Assembly (NCBI GenBank): GCA_039545355.1
Contig: BCJJ01000008.1
Span: 806,001 to 870,000, forward strand
Length of the DNA: 64,000 nucleotides
DNA from: Trichosporon coremiiforme
Taxonomy: Eukaryota > Basidiomycota > Tremellomycetes > Trichosporonales > Trichosporonaceae
Reading direction: 5' to 3'
The notes under the pieces were generated by a model. It was not told the DNA's origin. It saw only the letters and a program-made list of their open reading frames with translations, and searched no databases. The translations under genes and the position numbers were made by a program. Shown one piece after another: positions 11,640 through 24,603 of this stretch. Positions within the stretch are counted from its first letter, which is position 1; every line of letters starts with the position of its first letter.

Positions 11640-14348
11640 ATGTCGCAGTCGACGTCGAGGTCGTCTTCGATCTCGTCATTATCCAGCGTGGGTAATGAAG
11701 ATGCGGCCACCCCTTCGAGCTCGGCATCATCACCTTCCTCGCCGCCGGACCGGTCAGAAGCAACGCCTCCTCCGCCGTCTCCTTCACCCGTCCCATCCGT
11801 ACCTTCCCCAGCACCCCCCACAATCTCACATTTCGCACGGCCCAAGGCCAAACTGGTGACTTACTCCCGGCGGCCACGTCCGCTGCAAACGGGCGGCGTC
11901 TCACCGCTGAGTACGCCAGATGTGACGCCGAGGAAGGCTACAGCCTCTAAGGCGCGACGCGCATTGACGAAGGGCAGGCCATCCAAGGTCGAGACACCCA
12001 CAAAGAACGGGAAGGCGCGTTCTTCAGCTGTGTCTGTCTCAGAGCCTACGCCGAAGCGCTCGCGGAAACCGGCCGTCGCGAGCGCATCCAAGGCTACACC
12101 ACGCGCGACCGACGGTGGTGAATCACCGTTGTCATCACCTGCCCCCTCAGACTCGGAGTCCGAATCGGCGGCATCGCGCGAGTCAACTCCCGAAGCCATG
12201 CCCAAGCGAGCGCGACGACCGACGGCCGACGCACGGAAGGACCCTGAGACGATGAGTGCGCCGAGTCGTGCGAAGAAGCGCGTTGCGCCGCGGCAATCGA
12301 CGCCTTCTGCGCCGTCAAGCGGCATGCCGAAGGCAAAGAAGGCGCGCCAATCTCTGCCCGCCAAGCTCCCCGCGCGCGACAAGCCGAAGGAGGAAGGGGA
12401 AAGCTTCCTTGATGGCGATGTCGCGCCGAAGCCCAAGCCGAAACGAAAGCGGGCCAGCACGAACGCGGTAGCGAAAGCGAAATCGGTTTACCTTAGCACG
12501 GATGAGGAGGAGCCTGTGGCATCGAGCTCACGCCTAACGCTGTCTGCGAAGAAGACGTCCTCTAAGCGCGTCCCGCGCGGAGGAAGAAATGACCCCGCCG
12601 CCGTGTTCGAGATGTTGCAAGAAGCTGCAGTCGTCAACGGCAGCTTCAGCAGTCTGCCTAAGACATCGCAGACTTTCAACGACGAGGAGGACGAGGAGGA
12701 GATGACCCTCGACAATGTGCTTCGACCCCGCTCGGCGTCGTTGTCTCCGCCGCCAGGAAGTCCGACACCAACCTTGACGCCAGGGAGAAGGAGTGCGAAG
12801 AAGTTCGAACCGACACAACTTCCATTGGGGTGAGCACGCTGACGTTGGCTAGAGCTTCAGCTGACTCTTAGTATCGGGGCAGGATGTACCTGCGTGGTTC
12901 GCCAGAACCACAACTATTTCGTTGCCGTTCTTCAAGAATTCCATGCCGCCCAGAATGCCTCTGAGAGTGATCGCTTTACTGTCCTCGAGCGGGGCAGCAG
13001 CACCGCGCGGACAGTGCGCAGGCGTGACATTGTCTTCCTCTCCGAGGACACCATCGCGTCGTGCAGTGTAAGTTGGTATATTCGCGACCTCAACTGACGT
13101 CAGCTCGGCCAGTACGCCATAACCGTTCCCGAACGCTCCGCCAAGCGCGACACTGACTTCGTCGACCGAGTGCAATATATCCTGCCGTACCTCCGCCTTG
13201 TGTTGAAAGACGAGTACGGGCCCGCCCGCTGGCGAGCAGACATGTTCTGGGTCTCTCCCGCAACTCTCAGCAACGTCGCCGAGTACGGTGACCTAACGGA
13301 GGACGAAACGGCAGAGATCGCCGAGATCATTACGGAATGGATCAAAGGAGAAACCGGGTCCGAGCGCTTCGAAGCGCTCGGCGAGAAGGAAAAGCAGCAC
13401 TTCATCCAGGACGTCCTCGTTCCCGAGACCGCCGTCGGACTCGTACTCGCCAGCCTGGGAGAGGAATCCTGGCTCGTCTCTACTGCCAACGGAGACGGTG
13501 AAGCTATCAAGACCGACGAGCCGACAGCCAACGGTGCGGACGAGACGCATGATGCTCCCGAGCCTGAGACCAAGGACGATGACGCGAGGGAGGACACCGG
13601 AAACGAGAAGTCCAGCGATCCATCAGCTGCGCCCCCGACTGCGGACGCCGATTCATCTGAAATGCCCGCTGCCAACGAGGCTGATCAGCTTGCGGTCGAT
13701 GCATCCGAGCAGCCCACCGAGACGCCAAACGACGCTCAGCCTACTGCGGCCAAGAACGATGCTCCAGACCCGACTGAGGAGACTACCGCCGCTGGACAGC
13801 CTACGACCGCTGAGCCAGCGGAGTCCACTGCACCTGACGCTGCCGAGCCTGCGCGCGCATCCCATGAGCCCACCGGGCCCGCAGTGGACGCCGAAGCTCC
13901 TATCGCGGAACCAGCGACCGAGGAACCCGAGCCTGAAGCTGAAGAGCCCCCGCCCTCAGCAGCCGCTGGACCTGCGCCACAACCCGAGCAACCCGCCGAG
14001 TCCGACACGCTAGCAGCCAACGGCGCCTCTGAGGCCATGGACGTCGACCCTCCAGTCGGGCCGACCGCCGACCCCGCCTCCGAGCCCGTCACCAAGCCCG
14101 ACCTCGACTCAGCCTACGCTGCCGCCCGCGCGCGCCTCGCGGAGCTCCGAGCCGCCGCCTCGCATAAGCAGTGGGCGATGCGCCAAACAGAAGTCCTGCG
14201 TGCGCGCCGCGAACGGCGAGCGAAGCTGAAGTTGCCCTCTGAGCTCGAGACAGAGGAGGACAGGGCCGAAGCTGGTGTGGCCGATGGGACTCTTGGCCGC
14301 AGTGCCCGGGGAAGAGTCAGGCGGAAGGTGAACTACAAGGATCCCTAG
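11640..14348 (+). CDS. Unknown basic nuclear-type protein with possible Tudor-like module
   Basis: Exons are 11640-12829, 12872-13067 and 13104-14348, with introns of 42 and 36 nt, giving 876 residues. Residues 1-396 are Ser/Pro/Lys/Arg-rich and disordered, with many basic clusters such as PKRSRKP and KPKRKRAS that look like nuclear localisation signals. Exon 2 (residues about 397-462) is compact. Its pattern, NHNYFVAVLQEF followed by FTVLERG and VRRRDIVFL, resembles a small beta-barrel chromatin reader such as the 53BP1/Rad9 Tudor fold; this is inference from pattern only. A second ordered patch (PYLRLVLKDEYGPARWRADM, about 485-560) precedes a 250-residue Pro/Ala/Glu-rich stretch and a basic C-terminus ending RVRRKVNYKDP. 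A chromatin or DNA-damage role is plausible but unproven. Confidence 0.75.
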
Positions 14349-14928
14349 GCACTTCGCCTTTGGGCAGCCGGGGAGAATGTGCATGGCAGCCAGCGAGTGT
14401 GGGCAGGAGCAGTAGGCGAACACATTACCGTATCCATACTCATTTGTCCATGTAGCATCATGCAGCACACAGTTGACCATCGCACCCCGTACAAGGCAGT
14501 ATCGGACGCATCGGCTGGAAAGAGACAAGGGCATGACGCGATCGGGTTCGCACCAGTCCCTGAAGTGGACGGATGTGGCATTCGGCCCGGACACGTCACT
14601 TTCTTTCCGCTTCTTCAGGTCAGTTTTCGCACCGTACCAGCCCAAACGGGCACTCAGCCAGTCAGAATGTGAGCTCGACCCGATACGTCCAGAGAGGCTG
14701 CGAACGGTGTGATTCTCATCTCGATGCATTTTTGGTCCAGATCTGCAAGCGGCCCTCTACGCATAGTGCGTCGAGACCGCTGTTCTATTGCGTCTCTGGT
14801 TTTTTTTTTCGACTCTTCCGGCGTCGCCATCTTGCTGACGCTCAATGGCTCGGCGGTCTCCCTTTTTAGATCATTTGTTGCATTCTTGTGCTGTCTGTGA
14901 TGACACCTAGATTGGTCTCTTGTTTTAT
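14349..14928. other. Tail-to-tail intergenic region, 580 bp
   Basis: Lies between the 3' ends of convergent genes. It holds a T-run near 14799-14808 and no supportable ORF; it is probably both 3' UTRs. Confidence 0.5.
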
Positions 14929-17129
14929 TTACTGCGACTTGGCGAGGAAGTCGGAGACGTTGTCCTCGATGACCTTGCGCATCTCCTTCTCAATCTCGGG
15001 GGTGAGGACACCGCCCGAGAGCTTCTGGAGGAGGTCCTGGTGCTGCGACTTGAGAGCCTCGGTGAACTGCTTCTCCCAGGTGGTGATCTGGTCGGTGGGG
15101 ACCTGGTCAAGGAGACCCTGGACACCGGCGTAGATCAGGGGAGCCTGGATCTCGACGGGCATGGGCGAGTACTGGGGCTGCTTGAGGAGCTCGGTGAGAC
15201 GGGCACCACGGNNNNNNNNNNNNNNNNNNNNNNNNNNNNNNNNNNNNNNNNNNNNNNNNNNNNNNNNNNNNNNNNNNNNNNNNNNNNNNNNNNNNNNNNN
15301 NNNNNNNNNNNNNNNNNNNNNNNNNNNNNNNNNNNNNNNNNNNNNNNNNNNNNNNNNNNNNNNNNNNNNNNNNNNNNNNNNNNNNNNNNNNNNNNNNNNN
15401 NNNNNNNNNNNNNNNNNNNNNNNNNNNNNNNNNNNNNNNNNNNNNNNNNNNNNNNNNNNNNNNNNNNNNNNNNNNNNNNNNNNNNNNNNNNNNNNNNNNN
15501 NNNNNNNNNNNNNNNNNNNNNNNNNNNNNNNNNNNNNNNNNNNNNNNNNNNNNNNNNNNNNNNNNNNNNNNNNNNNNNNNNNNNNNNNNNNNNNNNNNNN
15601 NNNNNNNNNNNNNNNNNNNNNNNNNNNNNNNNNNNNNNNNNNNNNNNNNNNNNNNNNNNNNNNNNNNNNNNNNNNNNNNNNNNNNNNNNNNNNNNNNNNN
15701 NNNNNNNNNNNNNNNNNNNNNNNNNNNNNNNNNNNNNNNNNNNNNNNNNNNNNNNNNNNNNNNNNNNNNNNNNNNNNNNNNNNNNNNNNNNNNNNNNNNN
15801 NNNNNNNNNNNNNNNNNNNNNACAGTAGAGCTTCTTCTTCTCGTCGTTGCCGTCGTTCCAGGCCTTCTGGTTGAGGATGGTGTCAATGGCGACNGCAGAC
15901 TTTCCGGTCTGACGGTCACCAATGATAAGCTCACGCTGTCCACGGCCAATGGGGACAAGAGCGTCAACAGACTTCATACCNGTCTGCATGGGCTCGTTGA
16001 CGGAGCGACGGGGNAGAATACCGGGGGCCTTGACCTGGGCCTTGGTGCGGCCAATGGCGTCNATGGGACCCTTGCCGTCGATGGGGTTGCCGAGAGCGTC
16101 GACGACACGGCCGAGGAGGCCGGGACCAACNGGAACGTCGACAATCTCACCGGTACGCTTGACGGTGTCACCCTCCTTGATAAGACGGTCGTTACCGAAG
16201 ATGGTAACACCGACGTTGTCGGCCTCGAGGTTAAGGCACATTCCACGGACACCNGACGAGAACTCAACCATCTCCTCGGCCTGGACGTTGCGGAGACCGT
16301 AGACACGGGCGATACCGTCACCGATGGCTGTGNAAAAGTGTGAGAAACGTGCGTCACGAAAACGGTGACCCGACTGCCGCGGCGGAATGCAGCAGCAGTC
16401 GGTCGGTTTCTACTTACTGAGGACACGGCCGGTCTCCTGGACGTCGCCGCCGGCGTTGGTGCCGGCGATGCGGTTCTCGAGGATGTTGGAGACCTCGGAA
16501 GCGGCTGTTGGCGAAGTGGAATCGGGGTGACGGATTCGGTTATATTTTGCGGATGTGTGTTGCAGTCAGGGCCAGGGTTGGATGGAGTGCAGGTTCAGGT
16601 GCAGGTGGTGGAGGGGTTAATCCGACGTGGCGATAGGTCAAAAGTAAAACGCAAACGAGAGCACGGGAAAAAAAGAGAACACGGTCAGCACAGCGATCGG
16701 CAGGCAACGTTGCAGAAGACGTACCAGCCTTGGCAGTCGCGTAGGTGCGGACGGCGGGGACGCGAGCGCGGACCTGTTACGGTCAGCAAGTGTGTCTGGG
16801 GCCTAAGGGCCGGAAGGTCCGAAAAAGCTCCAGCTCGATTCTGATTTCATCCACGTTTCCCAGTCTTTTGGCGAGCTGCAATATCGACGCGGACCGGTGC
16901 ATCGCGGCGCTGCAGGCTGTGCTTGGGCATGGCGAGGGGTCGTCGAATGTTTTCGTGACCGATGTTGTTTTCTCCCAAGCCAAGCCATGCCCCCTTTGCC
17001 CTTTTCTAGCCGAGCCGGATTTCCTTTCGCTCTGGTTCCTTGTCGAGTTGCGGGCGGACATGTTCATCGTCGAGCTGGAGCTTGTGGTCTACTCACGCCG
17101 CGGAGCGAGTTCCGGATGGCGGACTGCAT
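14929..17129 (-). CDS. ATP1: Mitochondrial F1-ATP synthase subunit alpha, with assembly gap
   Basis: Non-catalytic nucleotide-binding subunit of the F1 head in the mitochondrial matrix. Exons are 17129..17097, 16773..16725, 16504..16418 and 16327..14929, the last interrupted by the gap at 15212-15821. Introns are unusually long for this window (323, 220 and 90 nt). The N-terminus ([11 protein letters not shown] joined to [16 protein letters not shown]) is a classic presequence. The Walker A motif reads GDRQTGKS, and the C-terminus ([20 protein letters not shown]) matches the family. The gap removes roughly 200 residues of the nucleotide-binding domain, and since 611 nt are missing the gap length does not keep frame, so it is an estimate. 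Six further single ambiguous bases fall in the coding sequence, all at third codon positions. Confidence 0.95.
15212..15821. other. Assembly gap (610 N) inside ATP1
   Basis: A run of 610 undetermined bases. By comparison with the usual alpha-subunit length, about 650 nt should be missing, so the stated size is approximate. Isolated ambiguous bases lie at 15894, 15981, 16014, 16062, 16131, 16254 and 16333. Confidence 0.99.
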
Positions 17130-18170
17130 GATGAGCGGTGTAGGGGGTATGAGGATGAGGGGGGAGGGGAGAGGGGTTTTGGCGAAGTAGAAAGAGATGG
17201 GATGGCCTGGATGAGTTTGAGCCAGTGTCGCGGGGGAGGGGGGGTGGGTGGTGCAAGGGTCGGCGGAGGAACACGGATGGTTCCGGAGAATTGGGGTTCC
17301 GTTGCTTGTGGCAGTTGCCCAGTCGTCCGCCCAGCGTTTTCGTTGGCTGCCTGATGTCTACCAGCGGCCGTATTTCGGTCTGCAATTGCGCCGGCTACGG
17401 TGTGCATGCATTGACATGTTGGTTGATTGGAGTGACTTCCCCAGCCAGGCTGGTCTGCAATGAACACGGTTCCCCACTCTTGGATCTTGGACATGCTGAA
17501 CACAAGCTGGCTGGCTGCTCGCAAGCTTATTGTCTGCGTCCTAATCAGATACCATTAGTTTGTGCACGCCTCACGCCTCTTCGGCTTACATACTCGCGCT
17601 CCTCGTCTGCATCTTTCGGCTGGGACCCGTTTGCAAGCCGTGTGGCTTGTGTCATGCCAGTCACCTCGCACGTCGATCACTAACGGACTCTACTCTCACA
17701 TCAGCTGTACAGATAACAGCCTGTGCGCACTGTCAGGACACACGTATTCGCCGTTACAGTGACAGCCAAGAGTGCACGTTTCACCCAGCTACTTTGTCCA
17801 CATGCATACTTCTCCCCAGCAGCCACGGTGGGGCACATCCGGACCCCACTTCGGCTGATGCAGTGACAGGCCAGTCAATCAAGCAGGCGTGCCTGGTTCG
17901 CCCTCGCGTATGCTCTACTTTTTGACGAGCCGGAAACTAGCAGGCAGGCGTCAATCCCAAGCAAACCCGATCAGGCTGCTCTCTCGTGTCAACGGAGTAA
18001 CCCGCCATCTCCGAAAGATGATCGACAGTTTCGTCCCTCGCGTGGCTATACTCCCGTACACTCAACACGTGACTTGTCCGCTGTAAAGTCGGAAAGCAAC
18101 TCTCGCTGCTCACCGTTGCGACGAAAAGTCGAGATTGGCAGCGAGCTCGACCTCAACACCATCCACGACC
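17130..18170. promoter_or_regulatory. Divergent intergenic region, ATP1 / bL21m (1.0 kb)
   Basis: Contains both promoters of two nuclear genes for mitochondrial proteins. A CACGTG box at 18066-18071 is 100 bp before the bL21m start. No TATA box is obvious, and no ORF here is convincing. Confidence 0.5.
18066..18071. promoter_or_regulatory. CACGTG E-box upstream of bL21m
   Basis: Palindromic hexamer in the context ACACGTGA, 100 bp before the start codon. bHLH factors of the Cbf1 type bind such boxes in fungi; binding here is inference. The same spacing recurs upstream of YTM1, MED31 and the Yar1-like gene. Confidence 0.4.
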
Positions 18171-18813
18171 ATGTCCGCACGCACGACCTTGACGCGGGGT
18201 GAGTTGCTCACAACCCTTCGTAACTGACCATGCAGCCTTCCGCGCGCCTCTGCGTTCCCTGCACTCGACGCCGATTGCGTCCGAGGCTTCCGCCTCGACC
18301 TCCTCTGCGCCGTTCGGCTCGCTGCCCCCTCCCCTCCCCGCGTCGGGCTCCAAGCCCCCCCTCCCCACCTCGACAGCCGAGGCCGTCAAGCTGCTCAAGG
18401 CGCAGAGCACGGCCAACAGCGGCATCTACTGCACGGCGCGTCTGCACTCGCGAACCTACCTCCTTCACCCGAAGGACATCCTGACGATCCCTACCCTCAA
18501 GCCGCGTCTTGAGCCGGGGACGATCCTGAACGTCACGCGCATGCTCGAGGTCGGCTCGCGCGACTTTGCCATCCGCGCCCCCGCCGCCGATGGCAGGCAG
18601 CTGCGCAAGGCCCTGCCCCATGGCGTTGTTGGCGACTTTGCGACGATTCCCCCCGAGGTCGCGACCTGCACGCTGACCGTGCTCGAGAACACGAAGAGCC
18701 CCCTCACCCGCACCACGCTCAGCAAGAGGAGGAAGGGATACAAGAAGACCATCGAGAACAAGCAGGGCTGGACGCGGCTGCGTGTCGGCGACATCGTCCT
18801 CGGAGGTCAGTAG
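18171..18813 (+). CDS. MRPL49: Mitochondrial large-subunit ribosomal protein bL21m
   Basis: Component of the mitochondrial ribosome large subunit. Exon 1 (18171-18198) and exon 2 (18236-18813) flank a 37-nt intron; the product has 201 residues. An N-terminal presequence rich in Arg/Ser (AFRAPLRSLHS) is followed by a Ser/Pro-rich stretch to about residue 70. The L21 fold then begins at IYCTARLHSRTYLLHPKDIL and ends with the typical basic C-terminus KRRKGYKKTIENKQGW followed by TRLRVGDIVLG. The symbol follows the yeast name for the L21 homologue. It is convergent with the kinesin gene, 213 bp away. Confidence 0.87.
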
Positions 18814-19026
18814 ATAGAGCATAGCATGTAACAGGCATCATTCAGCAACCTCGCCGAAGGTTCGCCAAGGGTTCGCTTAGGGTCGCAGACCCGAGGCCAT
18901 CACGAGGTCGCCATCGACAACGGACAGACAAGCTTACGGCTACCACAGCAGACTGCACCTCGCAGTGAATCGGGTACTCGTACATGACACACATGGGGAT
19001 TCTACTGATTACTGATTGTCCTAACA

Positions 19027-21337
19027 TTAGCCCTTGGTGAGGGACCGTTTCGCCGTTCCAGCCGGCGTCGTGTTGACCTTTGTCGCGAAGCGGAGCGAGC
19101 ACACCGTCTCGCCGAGGTGCGCAGCAAGTGGGGAGAGGTTGCAGAGCATGAGCGTCTTGCTGCTCCCACTGAGCGAGGTCTGGAGCAAGCGCGTGAGCGT
19201 CGAGTTGCGGTACGGGACGTGGCCGCCCTGCTGCCCCTGGCCCAGGGCGCCGATCACGTCCGCGAGCGCACTGAGCGACTTGTTGATGTTGATCGTCTCC
19301 TTGAGACGGTCCTTGTTCTCACCGGCGCCGGACTGGGCCAATCGCTCGGATCCAGCCAGATCGACCAGGTTCAAGATACCCTGCGACGTCTCCTCCGTCA
19401 GGGGGTTGTAACCGCGCACCTTGAGTGCGAAGACGGAGTGGGAGCGCGAGGAGCGCTCATTCATGAGCGTCGCGGCGACGGCACGGCGCGAGCGCGCCTT
19501 CTCGAGCAGCGTCGAGACTTGCTGCGGGTTGCTGAGGGGCAGGCTCACGACATCGGTGACGGTCATGTTGTTGTCCTTATCGATCTTGATCTCGTGGCGC
19601 TTCGTGTCAAACTGCCCGCTGCCGAGCAGATCGTTGATGACGTCGTTGTACACCTCGAGGAACGTGCCTTCCATCGTGTACTTCCACCCGCGGTCGCGCA
19701 GCTGCGCGCTCACCGCGAAGATCATCTCGATCGCGCGCGGAATCATGCCTGCCGTCTCGGGCGTCTCCCCGCCCTCCATCGTCCACGACTTGCCGGAGCC
19801 GGTCTGGCCATACGCAAAGATGCACACGTTGTACCCGTCCAGCACGCTCTGGGCCAGCATCGAGATCTCCTCGAACACGGTCTGCTGCCCGTCTTTCGGC
19901 TGGAACACCTTGTCGAACTGGAACGACAGCACCTGCTCCCGCTCCTTGCCGGTTGCGGACTCAGACTTGGTCCGCACCTCAAGCTGGCTCTGGCCCGTCT
20001 CAGCGGCAAGGCGCTCGTCGCCGTACGTGATCTGCGCGACGCCCTCGGGATTGTCATGCTCTCGTCCGAGAACGGGACGCACACGAGCGAACACACGGAT
20101 GTTGCCTGGTTCGGTTAGTAATCAAACGAGACCGAGTAGACCCACCCTTGAGCTCCTGCACCTGGTTGTGGAGCTTGCGGCGGATCGTTTCTGCCGCCCG
20201 GAGCTCCTCCTCGATCTCGGCGACGCGGCGGTCGCACTCAGCCTGCGCCTCCTTGATGCGCATCGCGGCAAGCTCCTCGGCGTTGGCCGCCTTCTGATAG
20301 CCCGCCTCGAGCTCGGCCTTCATCGCGGACACGGCGAGGGTGGCGCGCTCGACCTCAGTCTGCAGAGCGTTATTCTGAGCCTGAGAGGCGGTCAGTTGCG
20401 CCGACAGCGTCATATGCTGTGTCGACTGGTCGGCCAGCTGTTGTCGCAGCTCGCGCACAATATCGCGCTGCCGGCCCAGCTCCTCGGAGCTGTCACTCAA
20501 CTCGCTGAGCAGGCTACGGTTTTCGCGCTCCTTCGTCCGCAGCTGGCGCTCAATCTCCTCCATGTCACGCAGATGGCGGACACGCAGAGCCTCCATCTCC
20601 TCGGAGCCGTTGGACAGCGCTCGTCGGTTCTCACGCTCCTTGTCCTCCGCGTTCAGAACAACGCTCGCAATGTCCTCCTTCGTTGCCGTTAAAGCGGCCA
20701 TCTTCGTCTGCTCCTCGTGGATCAGCTGGAGCATCTTCTCGAGATTGTCGAGGCGACCGTCCTCTGGTGTGACATTGCCGTTGCGGCTGGCTGCGGATGT
20801 CCGAGCGCTCGGTGTTCGGCTGGGGCCGCCTAACGACGTCGCTGGCCGCACTGGTCGGCTGGGAGCGGTGGTGGTAGTGGCAGGTCGCGTCGTACTCCGC
20901 GTGGCCGCGACACTGGCGGGTCGCCTGGCGGCAGCCTCAGCGACGGGCCCCCGCCGGGTTGTGATGCTCGAGGTGGTCGATTTGCCGAGGGTCGGAGCCG
21001 ATGCCTTCCTCTTGGGCGCAAATGATCCTGCGCCTCGTGTTGTTGACGCCTTGATAGCAGCCGTGGACTTGCCGAGCTTGGGACCGGACGTACTGCGCTT
21101 CGCCGGCAGCTTGGGGGATTCCGGCATCTTACGCTTCTCCCCTGCGACCGTTGATGCGACGCCTAAGGCTGATCGGGTGACGGGCTTCGGGATGCCCTTG
21201 GGAATGCCGGACGCCTTGGTGGGTGATCCACCGACCTTGGGCAGCCGTGATGCTGGTGGCTGCGGCGTCAGTGGGTGCGCTGAGGAGCAGAGGAGGGCAG
21301 TGGAAAGTCTTACCACGTTCTCCTGTCCTTCGGACAT
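19027..21337 (-). CDS. KAR3: Kinesin-14 with C-terminal motor (Kar3/Klp2 type)
   Basis: Minus-end-directed microtubule motor acting in the spindle and nuclear fusion. Exons are 21337..21314, 21259..20146 and 20105..19027, giving 738 residues. Residues 1-190 are a basic Pro/Ser/Thr tail that probably binds microtubules. Residues about 190-370 are coiled coil. The neck ELKGNIRVFARVRP, characteristic of kinesin-14, starts near 377. Motor motifs are GQTGSGKS (P-loop), NERSSRSH (switch I) and DLAGSE (switch II). The P-loop ends in Ser where Thr is usual, a conservative change. The first intron (54 nt) is stop-free and a multiple of three, so the intron could be read through. Divergent from ARG5,6. 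Confidence 0.94.
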
Positions 21338-21678
21338 GACGGTGGTGAGTGTGTGGTTGAAGGATAGCTGGGCAGAGTGACCCGTCTAGCGTTTATTTGG
21401 GTTGTTGACTTGTTTGTTTGTGCTGAGCCACACACCCCGCGGAGAGGAAAAGCACCCGCGTTCCAGTTCCCTCCCTGTCAGGCACAATCTGCACGTGACT
21501 GATGTCACCAACTAGAGGAGTAACTTTCCCACGGAGGTCCGGTTTCCGCCTCACTAGCCGGTTCGCTGTCCTCGATTGGCTGCCTGCCATCGACTCAATC
21601 CTAAGACCTCCTCTCCTCTCACTCACTCATCTAGATCCCTTCAGTACGACAGGAGGGCTCGCCACCACTCTTCCCCCA
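21338..21678. promoter_or_regulatory. Divergent intergenic region, kinesin-14 / ARG5,6 (341 bp)
   Basis: Short shared promoter. It contains CACGTG (21492-21497) overlapping the inverted repeat GTGACTGATGTCAC (21495-21508), with GTGAC arms and a 4-nt spacer. That element could suit a bHLH or bZIP dimer; amino-acid control by a Gcn4-like factor is a guess. Confidence 0.45.
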
Positions 21679-24603
<2,925 letters not shown>

